DNA from: Symploca sp. SIO1C2 | Lineage (GTDB): Bacteria > Cyanobacteriota > Cyanobacteriia > Cyanobacteriales > Coleofasciculaceae | Length of the DNA stretch: 64,000 bases | Reading direction: 5' to 3' | Assembly: GCA_010672925.1 (NCBI GenBank) | Contig: JAAHFP010000036.1 | Span: 1 to 64,000, forward strand | In this document: positions 45,269-53,525 of the stretch, in pieces | Position numbering within the stretch: position 1 is the first letter of the stretch | Layout of the letters: each line of letters opens with the position of its first letter | Notes under the pieces: generated by a model | Seen by the model: only the letters and a program-made list of their open reading frames with translations | Database searches by the model: none | Told to the model about the DNA's origin: nothing | Program-made: the position numbers and the translations under genes

Positions 45269-45560
45269 GACCTAAGCTAATTTGGTGGTGAGGGTTAAGG
45301 GTGGGGTTATGGTAGCAGAGGTAGAATTTTCCCTGGAGGGATTTGGAAGAACCACAAAGGCACAAAGTTCACAAAGGAAAAGAGTAGATTAAATCGAATA
45401 TTTAGAATATCACAAACGATCGCATTTGTATCCAAACGATAGGGGTGTATTGCATATGCCCAGTAACGATCCTAGTCAAAACAATTCAAAATTCAAAATT
45501 ATCAATTCAAAATTGAAGACAATTAGAATTTAGTCCATTTTAATGGACTTAAGCTATTAG

Positions 45561-45634
45561 CCTTGGATTTAAATCCAAGGTGAGTTAGGGAATCCAGCTA
45601 GTCAGTTATGCCTAGGCTTAAGTTGACACCAATG
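45561..45634. repeat. 20-bp palindrome and MITE terminus
   Basis: CCTTGGATTTAAATCCAAGG (45561-45580) is a perfect palindrome; AGTCCATTTTAATGGACT lies just before. CTTAAGTTGACACCAATG (45617-45634) matches the right end of the 60381-60569 element. The 472-bp gap shows no further feature beyond an AAATTCAA-type array near 45485 and a dispersed CACAAAGGCACAAAG repeat near 45350. Confidence 0.75.
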
Positions 45635-45740
45635 AGCACTAACCCAGGAACCAAGGCAAGGAAGACGACACCAGCAGCAGCTGATCCCTTACACTAAGTA
45701 AGGATAGTTTTTTGTCAGCAAATATTCATTAGGATCACCA

Positions 45741-47939
45741 ATGCCTAATTTGAAAGATAGGCTGCTACCACTGCTACTAGGGACATTGAATGTTGTTGGC
45801 GTGGGTTGGCTAATTAATCAATTACCAGATAAAAAGGACTTAGAGATTTCTGATACTCTTATTTTCTGTTTGATGGGAGTATATATCCTAGCTTCGGTTG
45901 TCTGGGGATTATTTGGTAAATCTCAGTCTTCTACCGCAGTAGGGAACCACAATTGGTTGGTGGGCTTGCTACCTTTGATGGGAGGTGGCATCCTCTACAG
46001 TCTGATTCAGTTTGAACAAATACCCGCTGAATATTCCTCGACTGTTTTCTATACTGCCCTGAGTTTATTTGTGGTAGGAATTGTCTTACCACCGGTGCTC
46101 CTGTTACCGAAAACTTGGTATAAGTGGTTGTTCTGGTTTTTGTCTGCAATTTTGCTAGGACTAGGGATTCATTGGTGGCTACAGGGGCAGGAGATACCAG
46201 CAATCATTTTTATAGTTTTAGCAGTAGTTACAGCAATCTCACCAATTATTGTTCCGTCTATCAATAAATTTAGACAACAGATCGAGGCAAAGCTAGCTCC
46301 CCTTTTAGCTCAGAGGAGGGATAGCCTAGCAGCAAGTATCAGCAATAAACTGGAATTCTGGTTGTGGGAATTTACCTCACCTTTTAAACGACAATATTAT
46401 CAGAACTTAATCTATACTTACCGCACTTATCGAACCCAAGGATTAAAAACCGCAGGAGCCTTTACGCCGGATTTAGATAAGGTATTCGTACCATTGCGGG
46501 TGGCATCCAAGGCTCCAGGAAAGATGTCAGCTGCCATGATTCCCCAGCAACTTACTGCTGCCAATCTCCGCATCTGGGATTTTTTAAGCAAAATTCGTCA
46601 GCAAACAGCCTATAAAAGGATAGTGGTCATTGGTTCTCCTGGTTCAGGAAAAACTACCTTGTTGGAGCATTTGACATTAACTTATGCCCAACATCGACAG
46701 CCTCCCCAAGCACCAAAACTGATTCCAGTACTGTTGTATCTACGGCAGATTCGTGATGAGATTACTGGTAAACAACCACCTAATTTAGTAGAACTAGTTA
46801 CCAAAAAGGTTAAGGATGGACAATCCCTCCAACCGCCACCCCAATGGTTTGCAGAAAAGTTCCAACAAGGGCAATGTTTAGTAATGCTGGATGGGTTGGA
46901 TGAGGTAGCAGAGGAATCCCAGCGTCGGGGGGTGAGTCGGTGGGTAGATTCTCAGATGCAGAAGTATCCGGAAACTACCTTTATCCTCACTTCTCGACCT
47001 TTTGGTTATCGTAATGCCCAGCTGCAACAGGTGGGTATTGCTTTAGAAGTACAACCGTTTAACCTCAAACAGAGGGAGCAGTTTCTCCACAGTTGGTATC
47101 TGCAAAACGAAATGATACGCCAAGCACGTCGGGAAGACCCTGGAGTAAAGCGGGCAGCGGTAACTAAAGCTAATGATCTTATTAAGCGCCTCAAAAAATT
47201 TCCCCCTCTGGTAGCAATGGCCTGTAATCCCTTACTACTGACAATGATTGCTCTAGTTCACGATAACCGGGGTGCATTACCGGGTTCAAGGGTAGAACTT
47301 TATGGGGAAATTTGTGAAGTGCTATTGATACGACGCCAACAGGCTAAGGGTGTCCCGGATAACATCCCCCTCAATGTCGGGCAACAACAATCAGTGTTGC
47401 AGGTGCTGGCGCTGAATTTAATGCTCCAACGGACTCGTGAATTTACTTTAGCTCAAGGAGTTCAGATTATTCAAAGGCAGTTAGCAGCAGTAGCAGGCAA
47501 TCAAATCCAGCCAGAGGAGTTCCTCAAACACATCGAAAATGTCAGTGGTTTATTGGTGGAAAAAGAGCTAGGGGTTTATGAATTTGCTCATCTGAGTTTT
47601 CAGGAGTACTTAGCCGCAGCCTATGTGAAGGAAACATATCAAGAGAAACCGTTGATACAGAAAATCAATGATTCCTGGTGGCATGAAACGATCCGCCTCT
47701 ATGCAGCTAAAAGTGATACTACCAACTTAATTAAAGCCGCCCTAGCCAATCCGACGGTTGAATCTTTAACTATTGCCTATGATTGTTTGGCAGAAGGCAA
47801 TCGGGTTGAGCCAGGGGTACGGCAACAATTGGAAGCTAAACTGGAGTCAGATTTGGAATCCCTAGATCCAGAAGTATCTAAGCTAGCAGCTAGAGTGCAG
47901 TTATCACGAAGACTGCAAAATGCAGTGGTGAGTTCTTGA
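45741..47939 (+). CDS. membrane-anchored NACHT-family STAND NTPase
   Basis: The 732-aa protein starts with about six hydrophobic segments (1-180), then a basic linker and the NACHT domain. Walker A is VIGSPGSGKTTLLEHL (about 297), Walker B LDGLDEVAEESQRR (about 382), and FILTSRPFGYR and LLLTMIALVHDNRG follow. The C-terminal helical part includes FAHLSFQEYLAAAYV and YDCLAEGNRV. STAND NTPases switch on after a trigger; with a membrane N-terminus this could be a sensor or defence protein. In many cyanobacteria the NACHT region continues into an FGE-like domain; here that domain is a separate frame 230 nt downstream, across a repeat element. Confidence 0.9.
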   Translation: MPNLKDRLLPLLLGTLNVVGVGWLINQLPDKKDLEISDTLIFCLMGVYILASVVWGLFGKSQSSTAVGNHNWLVGLLPLMGGGILYSLIQFEQIPAEYSSTVFYTALSLFVVGIVLPPVLLLPKTWYKWLFWFLSAILLGLGIHWWLQGQEIPAIIFIVLAVVTAISPIIVPSINKFRQQIEAKLAPLLAQRRDSLAASISNKLEFWLWEFTSPFKRQYYQNLIYTYRTYRTQGLKTAGAFTPDLDKVFVPLRVASKAPGKMSAAMIPQQLTAANLRIWDFLSKIRQQTAYKRIVVIGSPGSGKTTLLEHLTLTYAQHRQPPQAPKLIPVLLYLRQIRDEITGKQPPNLVELVTKKVKDGQSLQPPPQWFAEKFQQGQCLVMLDGLDEVAEESQRRGVSRWVDSQMQKYPETTFILTSRPFGYRNAQLQQVGIALEVQPFNLKQREQFLHSWYLQNEMIRQARREDPGVKRAAVTKANDLIKRLKKFPPLVAMACNPLLLTMIALVHDNRGALPGSRVELYGEICEVLLIRRQQAKGVPDNIPLNVGQQQSVLQVLALNLMLQRTREFTLAQGVQIIQRQLAAVAGNQIQPEEFLKHIENVSGLLVEKELGVYEFAHLSFQEYLAAAYVKETYQEKPLIQKINDSWWHETIRLYAAKSDTTNLIKAALANPTVESLTIAYDCLAEGNRVEPGVRQQLEAKLESDLESLDPEVSKLAARVQLSRRLQNAVVSS

Positions 47940-48000
47940 AGATTCCCGACTTAGGATACTGCTAGGGAATTTAACCATTGAAAACATCGGCTATAAGAGG

Positions 48001-48092
48001 AAGGTTTTCCAAGCCCCCCAGCCCCCAATTCTGGGGGAGAAAGAACTCAAAGTCCCCCAGAATTGGGGGATTTAGGGGGCATTCAAAAGTCT
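48001..48092. repeat. MITE-like element between NACHT and FGE frames
   Basis: Perfect 17-bp inverted repeat CCCCCAATTCTGGGGGA (48022-48038) and TCCCCCAGAATTGGGGG (48053-48069), with looser outer similarity. It occupies most of the 178-bp gap and separates two frames in different phases. Confidence 0.85.
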
Positions 48093-48171
48093 TCCCATAT
48101 TACAAAATATTTCGCCAGTGGTATTCTTTAAGAAGTCGGGGCTCTGGACAGTTTTAACCAGACAACAAAAA

Positions 48172-49248
48172 ATGCAGTGGCGAATACTCGATGACAATAT
48201 CGAAATCGATCTTAGTTACATCACCTGTGCCGAATATCAATTATTTATTGATGAGAAGCGCCAAGCAGGTAAACATCGCCAACCGGATCATTGGCAAGAT
48301 TATAGGTTTCCTCCTGGAGATTCCCAAAAACCGATTACTGGAGTAAGAGCCAGTGATGCGGAAGAGTTTTGTGAATGGTTAACTCAGCAGCACTCTGAGT
48401 TGGGATTTAAGTATAGATTGCCTACTGTCGCTGAAGCAGAGATGTATCCTGCTATAGAACAACAAATTGGTTGCTGGTGCAATGATAGGGGGAAGAAAGT
48501 GGTTGTGGGAATAGAAGCAACTCGGTGGCAATACTGGCACAGTAAATTAACTGAAGTTGTTGTTCTTAACCTCAACGGAGACTTCAACGGAGACCTCAAC
48601 CGAGACTTCAACCAAGACATCTATCTAAACCTCAAGCGAGACCTTGAACAAGACCTCTACCCAGATCTCTACCGAGACTTAAACCGAGTCCTCTATCTAG
48701 ACTTCAAGCGAGTCCTCGACCGGTTCATTGACCTCCAACTCAACCAAGATCTCAAGCGAGTCCTCGACCGAGACCTCTTCCGAGACCTCTACCGAGATCT
48801 CAACCGAGACTTCAACCGAGACCTCTACCGAAACCTCTACCGAAACCTCGACCGAGACTTCTACATCAATCTCAACCTCGACCGAGACTTCTACATCAAT
48901 CTCAACCAAGACCTTTACCGAGATTTCAACCAAATCTTCTACAAAAGAATTGAAATTGAAGTTGACAAAGCTAGTGATTTCCTAGTTTTGTACTTCCCTT
49001 TGTTATTTCTTATGGTTATCTATAAGGCTGTCTCATTAACCTATCAGGGAATATCCCAAAATAGAAAAGCCCTCCAGCAAATAAAGTTGAGCCGTCAACA
49101 GAGTGAAGCTCTCAGTCGTAAGTATCAACGCAAGATAGATGAAATTTACCCACTTTATGTTTACTTAGTATTACTAGATGAGCTACAATCAGGAAGAATA
49201 CCAGCCTGGGAAAGTATTCGGTTAGTTAGGGAGAGAATTGAGTCTTGA
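48172..49248 (+). CDS. FGE-domain (SUMF1-like) fragment with RDLY-type repeats and a membrane segment
   Basis: The 358-aa product begins with an FGE/SUMF1-like segment (about 8-105: SYITCAEYQLFIDEKRQAG, PDHW, PITGVRASDAEEFCEWL, YRLPTVAEAEMYP). A long low-complexity part (about 130-258) follows, with a 4-aa RDLY/RDLN/RDFN period. Then come a membrane segment (LYFPLLFLMVIYKAV) and a helical tail. FGE domains normally make formylglycine or act as ligand-binding modules; this one is N-terminal only. The frame can be extended to a GTG 18 codons upstream, but that part resembles a TTCTTTAAGAAGTCGGGG dispersed repeat, so ATG is chosen. It probably belonged to the preceding NACHT gene. Confidence 0.75.
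   Translation: MQWRILDDNIEIDLSYITCAEYQLFIDEKRQAGKHRQPDHWQDYRFPPGDSQKPITGVRASDAEEFCEWLTQQHSELGFKYRLPTVAEAEMYPAIEQQIGCWCNDRGKKVVVGIEATRWQYWHSKLTEVVVLNLNGDFNGDLNRDFNQDIYLNLKRDLEQDLYPDLYRDLNRVLYLDFKRVLDRFIDLQLNQDLKRVLDRDLFRDLYRDLNRDFNRDLYRNLYRNLDRDFYINLNLDRDFYINLNQDLYRDFNQIFYKRIEIEVDKASDFLVLYFPLLFLMVIYKAVSLTYQGISQNRKALQQIKLSRQQSEALSRKYQRKIDEIYPLYVYLVLLDELQSGRIPAWESIRLVRERIES
48558..48945. repeat. 12-bp periodic low-complexity coding repeat
   Basis: About thirty units of CGAGACCTCTAC and variants encoding RDLY/RDLN. The composition leaves no stop codons in at least one other plus frame and one minus frame, which creates spurious long open frames. Confidence 0.9.
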
Positions 49249-49284
49249 TAAGGCGATTTTTAAAAATGCTTGTACCCAGAATTT

Positions 49285-49438
49285 GGTGCGTTACGCTGCG
49301 CTAACACACCCTACTAGCGTGACCCACCTAAAACTGTGCAATAGATTTTGGTTTCTAGTTCCTTCTTACTTGTTACTTTTTACTTGTTACTTTTTACTTC
49401 ACAACCCGTTTCTAATGAACCATTTTAGCTGGGTCACG
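49285..49438. repeat. composite MITE-like element, copy B
   Basis: GGTGCGTTACGC...GCGCTAACACACCCTAC, then CGTGACCCACCTAAAA (49318-49333) and TTTTAGCTGGGTCACG (49423-49438). The middle holds a TTACTTGTTACTTTT array where copy A (22303-22452) has a TCAGCTCCC array. Confidence 0.8.
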
Positions 49439-49683
49439 GCACTACTAGACCATTTCAGCTAAAGTAGGGTAATAGATTTTGGTTAAAAGCATTGACCAAC
49501 AAGTACCAAAGCAATTTTCTAAAGCACCAAATTAACTGAAAGAGTCCACTACGATAGGTACATTTTTTCCTGAAAATTACCTAAGTAAGACAGATGAAGT
49601 CGGGGTTCTGGGGATTTGAGTTTTTGCGATCGCTCTTTATCTTGCACCATATACAGCATTTTGCTCTGCTATGGGGTACATTT

Positions 49684-49715
49684 GATCCCCCTAAATCCCC
49701 CTTATTAAGGGGGAC
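49684..49715. terminator. C5/G5 hairpin repeat downstream of the LOV cyclase
   Basis: CCCCCTTATTAAGGGGG stem-loop about 20 nt past the stop of the minus-strand cyclase gene. Same family as 4481-4515. May terminate that transcript. Confidence 0.5.
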
Positions 49716-49735
49716 TTTTGTCTGGTTAGTGTACT

Positions 49736-51172
49736 TTACGCTCTAGCAGTTAACCAATAAGTAGTCATTTCTCCTTTCCCTTTAACTAAGATATCACCTC
49801 GCTTTTCCAAGACAAACTTTTCCTTCAACCGTTCATAAGTAGCAGCGGTAACTTGTATTTTTCCTGCTACTCCTGATGATTCCATCCGGGAAGCAACATT
49901 GACTGCATCACCCCACAGATCATAGATGAACTTTTTGATGCCAATTACTCCAGCAACTACAGAACCGGTATTAATACCAATACGCATTTGGAACGATTTT
50001 TTCTGTCCTGTGTGAAATCTGGTAATTGCTTGCTGCATATCTAGAGCCATATTCGCGATCGCTTCGGTATGATTATCCTGGGGTATAGGTAAACCACCCG
50101 CCACCATGTAGGCATCTCCAATGGTTTTAATCTTCTCAACCCCGTGTTTTTCCGCCAATTGATCAAAAGCCGAAAAAATTTGATTTAAAAGATCAAGCAA
50201 TTCTAAAGGGGGTATTTGGCTAGACAGAGGGGTAAAACCGACAATATCAGCAAACAAAATTGTAACTTGGTCAAATTGTTGAGCCAAAGAACCCTGGGCT
50301 TGTTTCAATTGTTCCGCAATTGGTTGGGGCAAAATATTGAGTAGTAGCTTTTCTGATCTATTTTTTTCTATACGTAGGGCTGTTTCTGCTCTCACACGAG
50401 CACTAATATCAGATTGGATACCGACAAAGTGGGTGAGGTTGTTATAACCATCATAAATGGGTGAGATAGTTAACTCATGCCAGAAGGGAGTTCCATCTTT
50501 GCGATAATTGAGTAAAGTGACAGTGCAGCTTTCTCCAGCTTTAATGGCAGTACGGAGTTTGGTAATTGCTGGTTGATGAGTCTTTTTCCCTTGCAAAAAA
50601 CGACAGTTGCAGCCAAGGGCATCAGCAGAGGAGTAACCGGTAATAACTTCAAAGGCAGGATTAACATAAATTAAGGGTATGTCCGGTAAGCGGGCATCGG
50701 CAATGGTAATCCCGACAGTACTAGCAGCGATTGCTTGATCCCTTAACTTCACCGTTTCCCGTAACTCGGCACGATATACTTGACTACCCAGCCAACTATT
50801 TTCAGTAACATCTTGGGCAATGCCGTAACTTAAGCCATTTTCATAAGGGGATAAACGCCAAGACAACCAGCGATAGCTCCCATCTCGGCAACGATAGCGA
50901 TTTTGGAATTGTATGAGGGTGTGTTTTTCCTCAAGATAACATTGGCACTCCCAATCAAAAGTGAAAGTGATATCATCAGGATGGACAAACTTTAACCAAG
51001 GATGCGATCGCAACTCCTCTAATGTCCACCCTAGAGTCTCCTGCCAGACTGAGTTGAGCTGACAAAAATAACCATCACTGCTACGAATACACAACAAATC
51101 TGGCGACAGATTGAAAAAAGCTTGGAGAGAAGCTTCTATCTGGACTAAATTTTGCTTACGGGGTAAACACAT
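49736..51172 (-). CDS. PAS-LOV-adenylate cyclase (photoactivated cyclase candidate)
   Basis: The 478-aa soluble protein has an N-terminal PAS domain with PAC (about 15-125), then a LOV-type PAS domain (about 145-260) with GCNCRFLQG; Cys190 is the flavin-adduct cysteine. A class III cyclase follows: ILFADIVGFTPL (metal Asp309), EKIKTIGDAYMVAGG (Lys349, Asp353) and FIYDLWGDAVNVASRM (Asp418). Lys and Asp at the base-recognition positions favour ATP. The layout is that of mPAC from Microcoleus, so blue light should raise cAMP. An upstream TTG in frame is less likely than the ATG used here. Confidence 0.92.
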   Translation of the reverse strand: MCLPRKQNLVQIEASLQAFFNLSPDLLCIRSSDGYFCQLNSVWQETLGWTLEELRSHPWLKFVHPDDITFTFDWECQCYLEEKHTLIQFQNRYRCRDGSYRWLSWRLSPYENGLSYGIAQDVTENSWLGSQVYRAELRETVKLRDQAIAASTVGITIADARLPDIPLIYVNPAFEVITGYSSADALGCNCRFLQGKKTHQPAITKLRTAIKAGESCTVTLLNYRKDGTPFWHELTISPIYDGYNNLTHFVGIQSDISARVRAETALRIEKNRSEKLLLNILPQPIAEQLKQAQGSLAQQFDQVTILFADIVGFTPLSSQIPPLELLDLLNQIFSAFDQLAEKHGVEKIKTIGDAYMVAGGLPIPQDNHTEAIANMALDMQQAITRFHTGQKKSFQMRIGINTGSVVAGVIGIKKFIYDLWGDAVNVASRMESSGVAGKIQVTAATYERLKEKFVLEKRGDILVKGKGEMTTYWLTARA

Positions 51173-51791
51173 CGTAATTTTTGCCCAAAATATGGTACAT
51201 ATAGCAGTTGAGACTCTCAGACTAGAGTACAATAGCTAATCCGAAAACGTTATTGCCTTCTCTACAAGAGCCTGCGACAACGGCATCAGCTTTCGCTGCT
51301 CACAAACTCTAACCAAATATTAATTAATCACCAGAGTTTGTTAAAATTCTAGTTAATTAACTATTACCCATTAGCCATTGCTGCTATACATAGAGCAGTC
51401 GCCGGGGTGGTTAAGATATTCTCAGGTAAGACGAATTAACAAGAGGCTGCCATCCCCTTGTCCCAATCTCCTTGGCAGTTGCTATAGTTTCATTGTCATA
51501 ATACCTTTGAAGCGAGTTTTTTGCTTTAATAGATTGATTGCGAAACGATGTAATAGAGCAAGGTTTTCATAAAAATTACCTATAATCAATGCAATAAGCG
51601 TATCAATACGATGGAGTATAGGTAATACCATTAAGTGTATTGCAGATACACCCCTAAATTTTCCCAACCAAGACCTTGGCAACAGCATAGTCTAACGTCT
51701 CGTTAAGCTATTTCTAATCTGGAAGCCATAATTAATAGTATTGTAGGGATAAAATCCCCATTTATTTTTTTCTAAGCCTCAAACCTACAGC
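51173..51791. other. 619-bp gap without a supported gene
   Basis: Divergent gap between the LOV cyclase and pstB genes. It contains the AT-rich word TTAATTAATCACC and an inverted GTGTATT/GATACAC word near 51640. No open frame here looks like a protein; promoters for both genes should lie in it. Confidence 0.6.
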
Positions 51792-52574
51792 ATGACTCTA
51801 GTTCAACACCAACCATTGATTGAAACTAAGCATCTGAGCTTACACTACGGAAAGAAAGCTATTTTTTCTAATGTCAGTTTGCCCATTAATGCTGGTTGCA
51901 TTACTGCACTAGTCGGCCCTTCTGGTTGCGGTAAGACCAGTTTTCTAAGCTGCCTCAACCGTTTGACAGATTTGATTCCCCGTTGTCGAGTTTCCGGAAG
52001 TATCCGCTTCGGTTCCCTGGATATACTCGATCCCCAGATTAATGCGATCGCACTGCGTCGTCGCATTGGTATGATTTTTCAAAAGCCGAATCCTTTCCCC
52101 TTTTCCATTTGGAAGAACCTAGCATTTCCTCTGCAAGAACATGGTATTAAGGACAAGGAAAAAATTGAGCAGTTGATTGAAACCACTCTCCAAGATGTCG
52201 GATTATGGGATGAAGTGAAAGACCGACTCAAAACTTCTGCCCTAGCTCTTTCCGGGGGTCAAAAACAACGTTTATGTATTGCCCGTGCTTTGGTGCTGCA
52301 ACCAGAGGTTCTGCTGTTAGATGAACCCTGTAGTGCCCTCGATCCTATCTCCAGTGGAGTAGTAGAAGATTTAATTGCTAGTTTACGGGAACGCTACACC
52401 CTACTAATTGTTACCCACAACCTAGCTCAGGCAAAACGAATTGCTGACTATGCTGCTCTATTTTGGGTTAGGCAGGGAGTCGGTAGATTAATCGAGTATG
52501 GCAGTGTAGAGCAGATTTTTGAAGCACCTCAACAGGAATTGACCGCTGCTTATATCAATGGAGATAGAGGGTAG
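51792..52574 (+). CDS. pstB: phosphate ABC transporter ATP-binding protein PstB
   Basis: The 260-aa ABC ATPase powers high-affinity phosphate uptake with PstS, PstC and PstA. It has Walker A GPSGCGKTSFLSCLNRL, the Q-loop region IGMIFQKPNPFPFSIWKNL typical of PstB, the signature ALSGGQKQRLCIARAL, Walker B VLLLDEPCSALDP and the switch His in IVTHNLAQAKRIADYAALF. The N-terminus has the PstB-like HLSLHYGKKAIF. No other pst gene is present, so this is an isolated or extra pstB copy. Confidence 0.92.
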   Translation: MTLVQHQPLIETKHLSLHYGKKAIFSNVSLPINAGCITALVGPSGCGKTSFLSCLNRLTDLIPRCRVSGSIRFGSLDILDPQINAIALRRRIGMIFQKPNPFPFSIWKNLAFPLQEHGIKDKEKIEQLIETTLQDVGLWDEVKDRLKTSALALSGGQKQRLCIARALVLQPEVLLLDEPCSALDPISSGVVEDLIASLRERYTLLIVTHNLAQAKRIADYAALFWVRQGVGRLIEYGSVEQIFEAPQQELTAAYINGDRG

Positions 52575-52575
52575 G

Positions 52576-52665
52576 GGAATTAAGAATTAAGAATTAAGAA
52601 TTAAGAATGGGGAATGGGGAATGGGGAATTGGGAATGGGGAATGGGGAATGGGGAATTGGGAACT
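52576..52665. repeat. AATTAAG / AATGGGG heptamer array
   Basis: About four AATTAAG units and then about eight AATGGGG/AATTGGG units directly after pstB. It begins a few bases past the pstB stop and fills much of the gap to the next gene. Confidence 0.9.
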
Positions 52666-52793
52666 AGTACCACAAATTATAAGTTCTAACATACATACTT
52701 CTTTCTCTGATATCAAGTTTGGATAAACAGTTATAATTTAATTTTCCAGGGCAATTTTCTTTTTCCCTCTTGCCTCTAAAATCGTGCAATTTG

Positions 52794-53498
52794 ATGTCAA
52801 AGACAAAGCTTTTTAGACTATTATGGCGCTTTAACGCTTTCGTAATTGCGATCGCAGGTATGTTTGCTGTAGGTATTCTGGCGATCGCGATTTTATTTTT
52901 AATCAAAGACGCTACCCGAACTAGGAATGTTACGTCTGTCGTCAATGTAGACAATGAAGACGAAATTGATGAAGAATGGTCTTTCGGCAGTTTCCGAGAA
53001 GTACCGGGTACTTCCATTGTTCTGCTACCGTTAGAGACTGAGCAAAATTATGCTTTCGAGTACTCGGGAAAAGCGGCTAATTCGGTACGCAATATTCTGT
53101 TTTTGGATACCGTTAGCCAGAATCAGAGATGGCTGGTGAACCAAAGTGAGCAACTAATACTGAAGTATCAGCCAGTAGTTCCCCCGACCCAAGAGCCATC
53201 TGAGGAGCAGGAGAAAGCAGTTGGCATTTTTTATCAGATTGTTGAAAATGATACCAACAATGACGGTAGACTTAATTACTTAGATCGTTTTTCCCTAGCC
53301 ATCTCGGAAACTTCTGGGGAACGGTTCAAAATTCTCTATGAAGACGTTGATGCCCTTCTCGGGAACAAGGTGTTAGAAAACGGAGATTTATTTGTTGTGT
53401 TCGAGAAAGATAGTCAAACTCAGAGCGCTACTATTGATCTAGAGGCTGGGGAAGTACGAAAGGCACGAGTGATCGAAAAGCTTCCGGTGCTTCCCTAG
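52794..53498 (+). CDS. membrane-anchored hypothetical protein
   Basis: The 234-aa protein has one N-terminal membrane helix (about 10-40, FNAFVIAIAGMFAVGILAIAILF) after a basic lead, then an acidic segment (NEDEIDEEW) and a mostly soluble domain. NDTNNDGRLNYLDRF matches the DxNxDG pattern of an EF-hand-like loop or dockerin-like calcium site. I do not recognise the family. A start 8 codons upstream is possible, but MSKTKLFRLLWRF is the better beginning. It lies between the pstB-associated repeat array and mutL, 27 nt before mutL, so the two may share a transcript. Confidence 0.65.
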   Translation: MSKTKLFRLLWRFNAFVIAIAGMFAVGILAIAILFLIKDATRTRNVTSVVNVDNEDEIDEEWSFGSFREVPGTSIVLLPLETEQNYAFEYSGKAANSVRNILFLDTVSQNQRWLVNQSEQLILKYQPVVPPTQEPSEEQEKAVGIFYQIVENDTNNDGRLNYLDRFSLAISETSGERFKILYEDVDALLGNKVLENGDLFVVFEKDSQTQSATIDLEAGEVRKARVIEKLPVLP

Positions 53499-53525
53499 TG
53501 TAATATCAAGTTCGGATAATCACTG

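Noticed and set aside
48697-48985. Open frames (VEVSVEV and TSTETST types) over the RDLY repeat
   Set aside because: Produced by the 12-bp periodic composition in other frames; the RDLY frame continues from an FGE domain into a membrane helix.
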